Positions 1 through 14,700 of a DNA stretch of 64,000 nucleotides are shown piece after piece; the first letter of the stretch is position 1, and each line of letters starts with the position of its first letter. The translations under genes were made by a program, and so were the position numbers. The notes below the pieces were generated by a model that was given only the letters and a program-made list of their open reading frames with translations, did no database searches and had not been told where the DNA came from. The DNA is from Lineus longissimus (lineage: Eukaryota > Nemertea > Pilidiophora > Heteronemertea > Lineidae), in assembly GCF_910592395.1 (NCBI RefSeq), contig NC_088322.1, positions 9,481,431 to 9,545,430 on the forward strand, given 5' to 3'.

Positions 1-196
1 CTCCCAGTCTGCTATCAAATACCTCCCTCAAAAACCCAGGTCCAACTTTTCATGCAGAGGCTACATCAACATAAAGACCGGAAGATGGAATCGTGCTGGC
101 AAAACATTTCTGAAGTGAGCTGATTTTCCCTGTTTGTGAGAAAAATCACAATCTTTCGTTTTACTAACTGAGCTGGTGCACTAGAAAAGTACTTAC

Positions 197-759
197 AGGG
201 AAGTTTGATCCAGGAGGTCCTCCGCCAGGGAACATCATTTGCTGACTAGGATCCATGAACGGCGGTCCCATTTGTCCCATCGGACCCATTGGGCCAGGTC
301 CCATTGGTCCATTAGGCCCCATCATCGACCCCATAGCTCCAGGTCCTTGCTGATTGAATTGTCCTTGCGTAGGGTCCATTTGAACTTGAGCGGGGTCCAT
401 AGGTACCCCTGAACCATCTAACATTTGTCCTTGAGATGGGTCCATAGGCCCCATTGGGCCTTGTGATGGGTCCATGGGCCCCATTGGGCCTTGTGAAGGG
501 TTCATCATGCCCATTGGCATAGATCCTTGAGATGGGTCCATTGGCATTGGCATATTTCCTTGTGAAGGGTCCATAGGCCCCATTGGCATGTTTCCCATTG
601 AGGGGTCCATCTGTCCTTGTGACGGATCCATGGGTGGCCCCATTGGTCCTCCTTGCATCATCATGCCCATGGCCATCTGCTGCATGTTTCCAGGCCCCAT
701 CTGGTTGGGATCCATCTGGTTGGGATCCATCTGGGATGGGTCAAAACCAAGCTGAATAT
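197..759 (-). repeat. MDPSQGxMPM repeat exon of SETD2
   Basis: Exon 14 consists mostly of repeats of MDPSQG with PMGPM or MPM spacers (about residues 3885-4072), with Met, Pro, Gln and Gly as the main residues. Vertebrate SETD2 has a less regular Pro/Gln-rich region at the same place before WW. The repeat unit is near 36-45 bp. The donor is GTAAGT at 196-191. Confidence 0.85.
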
Positions 760-3700
760 CTGGAAATCACGGTAAGATCATGTGAATTAAGGGTGGCTTA
801 CATAAAAATATTGGAAATAGTTAAAGCAGAACTCAAACTCATAAACTAATACATCTTAAGTCATAACCAATTTATGTGTTCTGCCCAGATGAACACACGA
901 CCAATAGGGCCCGCAATAGGCTCCCTTTCATTATTGCTTTGACACCGACTGAGGACACGCGATGGCCATTGTATTCATCGTACGAAAATCACTTAAAAGC
1001 CTTACCAGCTAAACCTGGTCCCGGTATGAACTGTCCCGTATTCGGATCATAACTAAACAAGCCCTGCTCCATCATCTGTTGGATCTGCTGCTGCATGTAC
1101 TCCTCTTGCTGCCTCAGTGTCTCGGCCGCCTCATCTTGTGCCTTCACCTGGGCCTCAAACATCTCGCGGCGTTCCTTTTTGCTCAGCTTGGCAAGGCTCG
1201 GGTCGAGCTTATTAAATTTTCTGCAAAATAAGACAAAGGTCGTTATTAGTTTTCATTTGCTATTAGTGGGAAATAAAATTACTCCGGCAGTTATAAGAGA
1301 AGAACATAGAAATTAGCAGCTTTTACTGAAAGAAACTAAAGGTTTTTCCTGAATTCTTCTCCTTCTTCTCTGAATTCTAATTCAATCCGGTAGGCAATTG
1401 CATGAATTGCATGAGTTTAGCAGATGATTTAGCTCAAGAAGTCTTGTTTTTTGTTGTGGGTCATTTTTCGCACCGGGGTTTAGGGCGGAAGAATATTTGG
1501 GTTTGATTTTAAAAGTTACCGTTGGAGACAGTGAATGATGTCATTTTGTAAACAAAGATAGCCATCTATACCGGGTGTATTATACACTGCCAAAATGCTG
1601 CCGTAGGGAAAGATAGCGCCAACTCTCAACCGGCAACCAGTGTCGGTGGAATTCAACAAACATTTTTGACAAAAAGATAAATTCGTTTCATCCATTTGTT
1701 GAAACACAGCATCCAAAAAATTACAACAGTGAACCTAAAATCTGTTGCACACAGACGATTAAACAAGTGCCATGACCTCACCAGCATCAATTTCCATCAT
1801 TTTATAAATGTTGCTTTAATTCTTTACAGCCTTAATAACAACAGTAGATCTTCATGCTGTGATGATAGCACACTCGCTATAACTCGTGTGCGGGAAAGGC
1901 TCAATACAACACAATGTGATTCACTGGACACGACAAACATTGGACATTTAAAACGATAATCTGCCAGACAGCGGCTTTACTCACTTTTGTTTTGCTTTAG
2001 TGTCCTTTTTAGCAGACAAAGCCCTGCAAGTGTTAATTTGAAAATCCTTCTAAAAGTCTGATGGAAAAAATCCCCAGTTTGAAAAAGACCATGGCAACTG
2101 ATTACACGAAAGATTCAAAGGTGAAAATGTTCTTCCCTCATAAGATCTTGTTAGTGTTGACAGGGTCATCTTTGGCAAGGAGAAGAGTCCATCGAGATCT
2201 TTCAATACTTTTTGCTTGAATAGGGTATTTTCTTGCCTCGGTAGAGGCACAAGGTAAGGCCGACTGCCTATTACGGAATGACAATCATCAGATTTGTGTC
2301 GTTATGACAGTAGCTTGAGATCAGGGACTTATCACAGATCCTTCTATATATATATATGGCAGGGCTGAGTTGTTCAAAACAATGTTAGATTTAATGGAAA
2401 CGTTAACTATCAACGGAAAAATTTAAATATGTTGATCTGAAAGAGATAACGTCCTTAAGTATTCCTTAACGTAACTGTGAAGGATAAAGCGACTTTTGTG
2501 CTTTTGATCAACCGGTCCCAGAAATGTACACAAAATTCGTTCTCTTTCTACCAGGTTTTATCAGTATACACATCAGGATCCTTGATAAGGCACTATTCTC
2601 AAACGCCCTGATGTTAGAAATGGGAGTGAAACATCACACAACATGTAGACACGTACCTTGGGACCCTCTCGTCGTCATGGCTCACGCTCGACCGTCGTTT
2701 ATCACGGCTGCCTCCCGCTCGGCGATCATCTCCCCGATCAGGTGATTCACTGTAGCGGCTTCTTTTGCGATCATATCGGTCACGATGGCGGTCGCGGTCG
2801 CGATCTGCAGAGAAAGAGGATTAAGAATCATGAATATGAATGATGCCAAGAAAAGTTAAAAGAGTCTTTACCAGAAAATATACACTGCTTTTCATGTCCG
2901 GATTTCAGAGTTCTCCACATGATTTTCTTAAGGTAGGGTGGTAGCCTTGACATTTGAGAAGTTTTTCCCTGTGCCGCATAAGGTAGGGTGGCCAGCAACT
3001 TAAGGTCGGGTGGCCCTATAGAAATCCTTTACGAAATCCGAGAGCGAGGTAGGGTGGCTGCTTCTAAGGTAGGGTGGTAAGCTGCCAAGGTAGGCTGCTA
3101 AGACTGGGTGGGCACCCTGACAAATGGCCTCGTGGAGAGCACTGCGATTTAGCTATAAACAGCCTGGTGATTGCCTGCCCTTATTTGCTCAGCTAAACAA
3201 GGTCTCCCCTTGAAGTGGGCACTCGGTATCACTTGGTGCTTCATCACCAACCTTCAACTGAACCTACCTCTGTATCGATCGAAGTCCCGATCCCTGCTAC
3301 GGTCATAGTATCTATCTCGGTCGCGGTACCGGTCTCTTTCGTAATAATCATCCCGATAATGGTCCCGGTCTCGATCATCTGAATGAAAATATTCAAATAT
3401 TATTTGAGCATAACAGGATGGCTTAAACAGTTCCAACAGGGTGTGGGTTTGATCATCGGGAACCCAGGAGATTCACCGAAATATCATATTTTTTACACCC
3501 ACCTAATTCTTTCTCCGTTCTTTTCCGCTCCTCGTGCTGTTCCTTCTTCGGAATCTTGAACAAATCCTTCAAAGAGCCCCACGATTCCAACAACTCTGAT
3601 GCAATGTCCGCCACGGTCGTTTCCTTTTTCACTTCCACGATCTCGCCATCCTCCAGGTCAGGCTTAACGTCCTCCGTGACGTCCTCCTCGATTTTAGTAT

Positions 3701-4831
3701 TGTCACTTTGCACCGACTCATCTGGCGTCACAACATCCGAATCAGTCGGACTTTCCTCTAATTTTATTTTTTTCACGAGCGATTCTGAAGTCACGTCGTC
3801 CGTTTTGTTCTCCTCTTCAATGGCGCCCTCTAAACTTGAAGCCTGAGACTCGGTACCCTGTTCCGATGCCACGGCAACCTTTGAAACGTTCACGATCCCA
3901 GAAACTTTGCTACTGTCACTATCGGAGCTATTGTCATCGGTTTCTTTGATATGCTGGAATAATTTACGTTTTTTGTGCGGCATTTTCTCGTAACTTTCAT
4001 CCGGCTTTGTAAATTCAATATCCGAAATGTCTGAATTGTCCACCTTTTGAGTACTGTCTGTACTTCGCTGGGGCGTTTCCGACCCCGCCCGCTCAGTGTC
4101 TGTCTCTCCTGAAGAAGATTCGGGCATAGCCAACTCCGCTGCCCATTTTTGCACAACGCCCATGACTTTACTGTCTTGTAATATTGTTTTGTTCGTAACC
4201 GGCAGGATTTTTAATGTTGACAAAATCTGCAGACAAAGAGGGAGAGGTTTTCATAAAGCATAGCAATGACCATGATTTACATCAACAAAATAAGAAACTG
4301 ACATCAGGGACCGCAGTTGCAACACCTTAACAACACTCAGTAACCTACAACAGAGGTTCATCACGTGACGTTTTGACGGCCACCTGCCAATGCATTTCCT
4401 ACACGTCGTGACCACATGTGACGGCCAATATGGCAGTGAAAAACAACTGGTGACGTCATCATGTGACGTCAGTGAAGAACCTCTATACATGGATACATTC
4501 GGGAATTCAATAAGTGCAAACGACTAAACTGAGACCCTTCATCGAGATAGGATATATATTTAACAACTACAGTTAGCTGTACACCGACCTGAAGTTTGAG
4601 GTTCCTAGACCCAGAGCCGAGACTAGCCATCCAGCTCCACATCAGCGACAATCCATGATAATCAAGGAATAAACGTAAACACGCCGGCTCCTTCGTCGCC
4701 TTCATGATCTCTAGTAGCGCCAACCTGTGGTCATTGTTCTCACTACGCACCATCAGACGAGCGAGTTGTAAAACGTGGGCTTTGGTTTTCATGCCGTCGT
4801 GGGACGCCATCTTTTCTATTTCATCGTCCAA
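197..4831 (-). CDS. SETD2: SETD2 exons 9-14, region between post-SET and WW
   Basis: Exon 9 (4831-4589) holds a helical segment with LARLMVRSEN and FLDYHGLSLMWSWMA, like the conserved post-SET helical region of SETD2. Exon 10 (4226-3503) continues with LPVTNK and VVQKWAAE, an acidic stretch, then SELLESWGSLKDLFKIPKK, like the SWKDLKEVYRIPKK element of the human protein. Exons 11 and 12 encode RD/RY and RSRYSESPDR low-complexity sequence. Exon 13 (1220-1006) has KLSKKERREMFEAQV and a Gln-rich coiled coil ending in SYDPNTGQF. Exon 14 (759-197) is a repeat of MDPSQG / PMGPM units. Phases match across all joins. Confidence 0.9.
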
Positions 4832-5723
4832 CTGAAACAGAAATCAAACGTGATGTTGTCAAAAACACTGATTCAAATCCCCATCAAGATAGTCTCCCGC
4901 AAGCCCTGAATATTTATGTCTACCTTGAATAATAAGGAAATCATCGCACTTCACCATCTCTAAGCCTTAACAAAGCCACAGAGATTACTCCTGACACTCC
5001 CAAGTCACATACCTCAAACCATGATGTTCTCTAGTTTGCATTTTCCCAAGGACCGGTCAGAGCTTGAAATTCATTGAGGCAATGAAGGCAATCGCAATTT
5101 CCCAAGGACTGGTCAGAGCTCGAAATTCATTCAGGCAATGAAGGCAATCACAATTTCCCAAGGACCGGCCAGAGCTCGAAATTCATTCAGGCAATGAAGG
5201 CAATCGCAATTTCCCAAGGACCGGCCAGAGCTCGAAATTCATTCAGGTAATGAAGGCAATCGCAATTTCCCAAGGACCGGCCAGAGCTCGAAATTCATTC
5301 AGGCAATGAAGGCAATCGCAATTTCCCAAGGACTGGTCAGAGCTGGAAATTCATTGATGCAATGAAGGCAATCGCAAACCAGCAAAAGTGCCCATTTTTC
5401 AGCCAAAAATGCTGTGCCCTTTTGAAATGAATTGTGGGGCCTGCCCGAATAGATAACTGTTAGATATGCAGAAGAACAGCAACAAAAACAAAAACGAAAT
5501 CTTACCAAGAGATCATCAAAGATTTCCCTCTCCTTCTTCTTCTTCTTCTTTTCCTTCTCCCGGCCGAAATCTTTGGCCACTTTGTCCAGAATCTTGAGCG
5601 GCGTACGCTTATCTGCTCCGATAAAGCCGCGGCAGTTCTCGGCACCGCAGTAACACTTCTGCGCTTCTTTCCTGTGAAAAAGAAAGGTTACAAAGCATAA
5701 GTAAGATTATATCAAGGAGAAGA

Positions 5724-5768
<45 letters not shown>

Positions 5769-8700
5769 AACCGGCGTCGTTACCCTGTTGGATTTGTGCC
5801 GGCACTTCACGACAGCCAACTATCAACCTGTGTGGGATCTTTTACTTGCCCACGCAAAAGGGACCACAGCTTTTAGTCTCATCCAACAGACCCTTAATTA
5901 TAGCTTCTATACATTTTTATTGCTCACAAGTATAGAATATGATAACAATATCTTACCCATATCTTTCAAACTGGTAGTCAAACGTGATTTCCTCCCCACT
6001 GCGAATCTTTCTCTTCGTGAAGAAACCAATGCGGAGCTGACCATTCACTGTCCACTGAAACAACAATATTTATCTCATAAATTATTACAAAGATACCAAC
6101 AAAGAACCTGGTTTGGTGATTTTTATAGAAACTTTCATGTTAAAGGGGGTGATTCAAATTTGTACCAGTTACGGGCCGCAACAGACTCACCATTGAACCC
6201 TTCGAGGCTAGTGAAATTAAGGGGAAATAAAGACACATGATATACAAAATAGCTTTGACCCTACCTTCTGAGTCTGGCAATTCGGATCGCAGCTATGGTT
6301 GATAAATCGCGATATGTTTCCCTTCAGCGTTGCGTCGATAACCTCGTCCGCGTTCAACGCCATGAAGTAATAATGCTTGGGTCCGCTACTGTCCAGATCG
6401 TACTCCTTGCACCGCTGCTTGAATTTTTTGTAGTCCAAAACTTCGCCGACATATTCCATAACGAATTGTGATTCATCTAAATCGTCGAGCGCCGTCAGAC
6501 CCCAACCTTTACTTTCTGTTTTGAACGGTTTTACAACAGAATATTCTCGCTGTAAAACAAGTAGGGAAATATGTTTGTCAATTTGTGATGCATTCATACA
6601 AGTAGAGAAATATAATTGGCAATTTTGGATGCATTTATACAAGTGGAGAAATATAATTGTCAATTTTGGATGCATTTATACAAGTGGAGTAATATAATTG
6701 TCAATTTTGGATGCATTCATACAAGTGGAGAAATATAATTACCTATTTTGGATGCATTCATACAAGTAGAGTAATATAATTGTCAATTTTGGATGCATCA
6801 ATACAAGTTAAGAAATATATTTGTCAATTTTATTTTATTCGAATTTATTATGAAACAATGCGTCAACCCCTGAATACATTCCTCAGTTCATCAAGGTGCT
6901 GCTAGATTGCGTCAGCGCATTCAGGAAAAAGCTGGTTCCTCCTGGTACATAATTGGGGCCCCTATTTACAATAACGCATTATTGATTACGTAATCAGCAA
7001 TAGATGCATGTGTGACCATGAATGACACGACACGATTGGTCCAGAAACTAATAAGGTATGAAAAATAGATATATTTACCCTCTGGAAGCGTTTGTTGGTA
7101 CATTTTTCATTGCATGGACACCGGCTACCACTGAAGCAAAGAAACAGAAAAAAGTGCTCGTCAGTTTTAAGATAGAGGGGTAAAATACAATGCCCTTCCC
7201 GGACCTCAGTCTGTATCAAAGAACATACTTTCTAATCAAGTCATACACGAGTTTCTGAATGCGAGCTGGAGCGGTTTATTATCTACATGTTCATCAGGCC
7301 GAATCCAGCCGACTGATCTGCACCAGACTTGAACCTTGGCAATACTGACCATTCAATGAAAAGCATCCTATTGAGGCAGTCATCGCCACACGGCGGGATG
7401 CCGAGCAGACGATCTTCTTTGCAGGTCGTACAATCACACACCATACGCTTGGCTTCTTTTTGTTCCTTGGACCATTTCCTGATAAAATAGTCAAACATTC
7501 ATGAGTAAATCAGACTGATTGGAAAGGGAATTATCAATCTGCGACACAGGTATCCCTGTTCAGTTTTGCATGCACTTTAATGTGACATCTTAAAAGTCAG
7601 CAATTCCCAACAAATGTTTAAAGTTGTCAATCCTTTAAAATATGTAAGCAAATGCCGAGGATTCGTAAAAAGATCAGTCTTTTCTGAACAATTTCCGCTG
7701 CTGACATCATGGCATGGCACCCAGTTCTCATCTATTCTACAGAGACTTTATTTGTTGAGTTACATTAAGCAGTAAGCAGGAGAAAATGTTGATCATCATG
7801 ACGACCACACTGCTTTGAACTAACCTTTCAGATAAGTAGATATTCTCTGGCACAGGTTCGAAGTAGGGTGGCTTCTCTGTGGTTTCAGGTATTACAGGTG
7901 GCAGTGGAGGTGGTGGCGATGGTGGCAATGGCGGCACATCGCCCGCTTCGCTCTCGGTACCAGGTGGCACTGGCTGACCCACACTTTCATGTTTTGCTTC
8001 AAATAACTTGAAAATTGGCTGCCTCGCGTCAAGTCGGACCTTTTTGGAATCACCATTCTCGGACTTGCCATCGATTGACGTTGTGCTACTTGGCGATTCA
8101 GCAGCGCCATCTTGCGTCGATCCCAAACCTGATGGTGGCAGAGCTGGGGTCACTTCCCCACCAAACTCAATCTCGCAGTATTTCCGCCATCGCTTCTTGA
8201 TATTTTCCGCCTTTGGAAGCGTGTCTCCTTTCGGAGACACTGCACCTGGCCGCACAAATGGACCGGCTGTGCCAGCACTCGGGGAGGATGGCTTGATAAA
8301 GTTGACCTCTTCTTCTTGACACTGTGCCTCTCGACGCCTGATATACTCTTCCTTCTCCTTGCGTTCCTGTTCCTCACGCTCCATTCGCAGACGTCGGATT
8401 CTCTCCCGCCGTGCTTCCTCCTCTTTCTCCTTCACTTTCTTCTGTTCAATCGATTTAATGCGGGTGCTTCGTCGACGGGACGGCGTATCTTCATTACTCT
8501 CAGTATCACCATCTTGTTGCGACTTCCGTCTCCTTCGTGGTGTAGTCGTGTCACCATCTGAAAATTCGTCGTCGCTCTCACTGCTACTCTTCTCCGCACT
8601 CCCGGTGTCCGGACTACGTGAATCCTCACCGGGATGCATACGCATCAGATTCTGCAAAACAGGTGGTAGCGACCGCATCTTAATCCTCTCAACACCACTG

Positions 8701-11700
8701 TAGCCCTGGGATGTCAATGACGTCGCACTTGTTGAGTCGGCGATCGACTCTGTTGGTGTTGACACTGAAGACTCTGATGGTGCAGGTTCTGAAGGTTCTG
8801 GTGGCATCCAAATTTCACTTTTTGTTTCTTGCACTGCTGTTTCCTGATCACCGGACATCAATTTCTTTCGTACCGCCTCTGCTTTGGCAAATTTTTCTTG
8901 AAATCCGGATGGAGCAGTATCTGTTTGTACGGGTTCAGAGGGTTGTTCTGGTGCCGACACCTCGGGCCCCCACCTCGACTTTCTGGTAGATCTGTTCCGT
9001 GGCTTAGGTTCTTCTTCTGGCAGTGCAGGAGGTGGGGGAGGTGGTTCATCCAGATTCAGCATTTCAGTTTGCTGATGAACTGGTGGACCGGGTGGAAACC
9101 CTGGCATCGGAAATCTAAACCTTGGAGGGAAACCAAATACCCCAGGTGGATGGAAACTCCCTGGAGGAGGAAGTCGGAAACCTGGTGGTAGAAAACCTGG
9201 AAACCCTGGCGGCATACCAGGGAAATTTGGAAATGGACCTGGGAAAGGTGGTGGAGGAGGAGGTGGTCCCTGATCAAAACTGTAAGACGAAGAAAGGGAG
9301 ACATCCTGAGCAAAATTTTCTTCAGGTGGGACTGGTATCCCTTGATCTAAAGCTGGCTCTGGTGCCAATGTAGTCAGTAACTCCTGATTAAACACTGGCT
9401 GTGGTGGGGATACCCCTTGATCCATTTCGGCCGTAACATGAAGACGGTTTGGTTCTGATGGCACTTGAGGAGGGGGTGGTGGGATGTTGGCAAGATACTG
9501 TGGTTCAGGAGCTGTTTCTTCTGGGATGTTGTCGTTACGAGTCCGAGTCGGAGCAGTCTCTATCACAGGGGCTGGCACATCTGATGTGACTGGTGGCACG
9601 TTGGCTCTCTCGACATCAGCATTGCTTGGTTGATCTGTTACTTCAGACAGGGCAGGAATTGGCTCTAAAATCTTTTCCTCTTTAAATGGCATGACTTGTG
9701 GGGTGACTCGGTCAGTCTCACCATCTTCTTTTGCTGGTAATACAGACTCCAGAGGTCTGAACAATTCTAGTTTGGATTCCACAGGTTCTGGCTGAAATGC
9801 ACTCAACACAGAGGCATTTGCATCACTCTTAGGCAACACTTTGTCCTCCAGACGATTCAGTAGCGAAGACATTGGTGTAAGAGGGACAGTTATCAATCCT
9901 TTTGATGGTTGACGAGGTTTATCCAAATCCCATTGGCCTTGAACTTTTCTGACATTCTTAAACTTGAAGGAAATTTTATCAGCAACAGACGGAATTGCTT
10001 CCGTTTTGCTTTGGACTTCACCAGGAATGTTCTTGGTGACACCGACTATTAAGTGCGACTGGTCACCAACAGGGGGAACTGACTTGTATTTCTCCACTTC
10101 TGCCTGAACTAAAGTGTGGCCCATTGCCGCGGGTGCTGCAGGTAAGAATTGGATGGTCTCTGGTGGGTAGACAGGCAGGACTGGCTCAGACTCCTCATCA
10201 GGCAGCTCATCTTGTACCGGTGTCGCAGAACCAGCATCTGCATCATCTGAATCAGTCCTCAGTAAAGTGGGATGCTCAAGAACATTTAAAGGTATTGCTG
10301 AAAGTTTAGCTGTCCTATAATCGGCCTCTGGTATAGACGAATCTGGGGTATGGTGGGTCACTGCTGGGAGAGTTTTGATCGGAATTACTGATACTGGCTT
10401 GGTTGTACTTTCTGTTTTGATGGCCGATATAACCTGTATTATTTCACCTTGAGTTGAGCTGACTTCCTGCACATGAATGTCACCACGGGGAGGTGGTGGG
10501 GGAGGGGGTGCTTCCCAACCCTCCGTCCCCATCATCGAATCATTTGAGTCGCTGATCTCCATATCCATGGACTGATTGTTATCGGAGTATGGCAGGGTTG
10601 CACTGCCTGGGGACCTTCGAAGTGTTTCAATTCTATGGACCCCTGAAACGGGACAACGCTGCAAACGTCTACCTTTTCCCTCAACTTCCGCTTGATGTGG
10701 GTGCCCTTGTGCAATTGGATGTTGGTGTGGAGGTCCAGGCATAGTTTGTGGTAGGTGTGCTGGCCCTGGCATAGTTGACAGTTGGTGTGGTGGCCCAGGT
10801 GCTACTGGGGGCAGTGGGCCTGGCAAAGAAAAATTCGGACTTCCTGGCAGACCAGGAAGTGGAATGTTTGCAAGGTTCAATCCAGGTGGTGACCCCATCT
10901 GAGATGATTTTGGCACACCAGGTCTCTGCAAGGAGATATTTGGATCACTGACAGAGTCTCCATAGCTGTGTGCTCTAAAGGAATCACTTGGGGCATGGAT
11001 TTTAGAACCTTCATTTTGATGACCTAAAATTCTCTCAATTTCTGGACCATGTTCTCTGCGTATATGGCGACGTCCATTACGATCCCCTCTTTCCTCCTCA
11101 TCAAAACGGTGTTCACCAAAACCACTCCCATACTGGTCTCGGGGTGCAAAACGTTTGAATCGATCATCAAAATTATCACGCCTGTTATGAGAATCTTGGT
11201 CTGGCTGGTACCGACTGTCATCTTTATTCTGAAACCTCCCACCATGAAAGTGATCTGCTTTCTGCCTGGCCCAGTCATCCTCAACCCCTGAGTGGTGCAG
11301 GTGGCGATTCACGTCGTGTCCAGATCTGTCAAACGAACCCTCAAGACGACCTGGTTTGGCCATGGATTTGAAAACATCAAATTCAGATTGCTGTTCCTTT
11401 AAATCAAGTTCAGCATTAACCTTCTCACTATCGAAGACCTCTTCATCAACTTCAAGACCGGCAGGAAATATTTTCCCAGGGGACGGAGATGGTTGTCTTC
11501 GCCTCAAATCACTCCGCCTTGGGCTAGTCGACCTACCACGACGCTCTTGACTAACTGATCGGCGATATCTTGGTGATCGTTTCTGCACAGGCCATCTATT
11601 CTCGGGAGTACCTGATCGTCTGTCTCGTCTGTAGCCACGAAAAGGCGACTGACGAAACCATCTCTCAAAGCTACCAGCTCTCCTGTCCCGACTACCTGCT

Positions 11701-14700
11701 CGTCCTCTTCGGTCTCGACTAGGGGACTGCTGCCTTTCAGAGCTGACTGATCGTCTTCTCTCCCAACTTGGTGACATTCTTCTAGCTTGATTTCTCCGAT
11801 CAAAACTAGGTGACCGTCGTCTGTCCCTGTCCGACTGTCTTCTTACATTCCTTTCCCGGCTAGATGACCTCTGCCGTCCTCTACTGGTTGATCTCTGTCG
11901 ACCTCTACTGGTTGACCTCTGTCGTCCTCTACTAGTCGACCTCTGTCTGCCTCTACTAGTTGACCTCTGTCGACTTCTACTAGTTGACCTCTGTCGACAT
12001 CTACTGGTTGACCTTCGTCGACCTCTACTAGTTGACCTTTGCCGACCTCTACTAGTTGACCTCTGCCGACCTCTACTTGTTGACCTCTGTCGACCTCTAC
12101 TAGCTGAAATCTGGCGACCTCTACTAGTTGACCTGTGGCGACCTCTACCAGGTGATCTCTGTCGATCTCCACTAGCTGACCTCTGGCGACCTCTACTAGT
12201 TGACCTTTGGCGACCTCTGGTACTTAGCGAGTGTCGCTCTCTACTTGTTGACCTTTGACAACTTCTGTGATCTATGCTTTCAGACCTGGGCTGCCGATCC
12301 CTACTGCCAGATCTGTTACTGGCCACAGATCCCTCTCTACTCTTAGACTTTCGGTCCTGACTAGCAGACCGAACAGGCATACATGCATGTTCTTTACTCC
12401 CTGATTTCAGCCTTTCTTTAATTCCAGATGGCGGAATGCTTGAACCTTCCGATTCAAGTTTAGCAATATTTTCAGTTTCCCCACTGCCAGAGCTACGTCT
12501 TTCCCAGCTCTCAGCTTTAGACCTCTCTTTCTCTTTGCTCCCAGACCGTCTCCTGTCCCTAGGTCCAGCACGTCCTCTACTCCCAGATCGCCTTCTGTCT
12601 CTAGGTCCTACTTGTCCTCCACTTCCAGATCGCCTCCTGTCTCTAGATCCAACTGGTCCTCTACTTACCGATCGCCTTCGGTCCCTGGGCCCAATAGGCC
12701 TCTCTCTGCTCTCAGCTCTTTTATTTCTACTGCCAGCAGACCTATCTCTACTTCCAGACCGTCTTCTATCCCTACTCCTGGCTTGCCACCTATCTCGACT
12801 TCCTGATCGTCTCCTATCACGACTCCCCGACCCCCAGCGATCTCGACTCCTAGATCTCTGTCTCTCTCGACCTGCTCCTTGCTGACGGTCTCTGCTCCCA
12901 CCTCTTCTGTCACGACTTCCTGACCTCCTCCAACCGGGGCTAGCAGACCTGCGGCGCCGCCTATCAGGACTCCAAGAAGGCCTCCTACCTCGCCTATCAC
13001 GCAAAGATCGATCTCGTCTCTCAAAGCTAGGCGAGCGACGTCTAGACCGTCGCCGATCCCGAGTGTCATCTTTATGGCTATCATCAGTCTTTGCCTCTAT
13101 TTTCTCTGGAGTCTGCGTCTCGGCCAGAAACTTTGCAATCTGTACATCGAGTTGCGCTTGTGTCTGCGGTACAGTCACAACTGGTTCCTCATTCACCTCC
13201 TCATCAGCAAATGCCTTCAAGTTAGTGCTAATTCGACTAGGTTTTGCCTTCACAGTAAAAGCAATCGAAGAATGAGTTCTTTGACTTGTATCATTTAAGT
13301 CTTTAGGTTTTACCAGTGGCATATTTATGACAATCGGTGCAATAGGTTTACTCTGTATGGTCTCTATGCTGAACACCTCAGGCTCCTGTTGTTTTTGTAT
13401 TGCTACATCTGGTACTGTCACGGGAGATGTAAGATCCATCTTTTCCTTGACTACAGGGCTGCTGAATTCCACTTCAGGATCAAAAGTTCTAGTCCTCTGT
13501 CGTTTACTTCGATGATTGTCATCCCTATCCTTGATCCCTATATCATCAACGTCCAGGTCACAGCTTACATCCCCATCTGGCTTTTTCTCTTTTCGGCGTT
13601 GGCCATCGCTGGGTTCTTTGCCCTCTGACAATTCTCGGGATCTTCGCCTTTTCTCAATTTCATTGTGCCTTCCACTCCGTCTTGGCGCGTCATGACTCAA
13701 CTGAGCAGAGTCATCCTCACCAACTATCCCCGCTGGTGACAATGAGCGACGCCGTTCATGCTTCTTTTTCTGCGGTTTCTGAGGAGATTCTTCATTTCCT
13801 TTTGATTCATGTATAATTCCTGAGTCTGGGAGAGGAATTGCTGCCATGTCAATATGCATATCTAGTGCACTCCTCGGAAGATTTTTAGTCCTTTTCTCAA
13901 ATCTGCCACTTTCTTCTTTAAGACCAATATCCCTGACAAATTCATGCAAACCTTTCTCTTGCTCTCTTATTTCTCTTTTCGGCGAGATGCTGTTCTTTTC
14001 TCGCTTCCCAGACTTTCGATCCTTGATCTTCTCTTCATGTTTGTGACCTCTTTCAGGAGAGGTATCTTCCTCCTTCCTGCCTCGATGCAACTTCTCGTGT
14101 GATCTATGGTATTCTTTCTTCCTTGTCCTTCCCTCTTCGTGGTCCCTGTCCCTGGAATCATGGCCTCTTTCTTCCCTGGCACTATCTGGCGAGCTATGCT
14201 GTTCTTTCTTAGGAACATATTCCTCTAACAACACAGGGCCATCAGGAGAAATGTGTCGCTCTTTTCTTGCGTGTCTACTCCGATCTTTTTCCTTGGGAGA
14301 TGTTTCATCTTGATGCTTTTTCCCAGGTAATTCAGCAAACTCTTTTTCCTCTTCTTCACTGTGACTTTTCTCTGGCAAACTATGGTGCTCCTTTTTCTTC
14401 CAAGAAAGCTCATCTGGTATATCGGCATCTCTTCTTCTTGACGACTGACGTTCTGGTGACTTTTCTTCCTTTTTAGCTAAAGATTTTTCTTTCTTTTTAA
14501 CTGGCAATGCAGCTGTTGTATCCGTCCCTGACCTATCTGACAAACCATAGACATATTTCACTCCAATTTCTGGAAAATACTCTGAGCCTTCTTTTCCTAC
14601 TTTTTCCTGATCAGGAGAGCGTCTTCCATGCCTGGTCCTCCTCTTATTCAAATTGGGAGATCGACTTCTGTCTCTTCCTTTCTTCTCATGCCGTTCTGGA

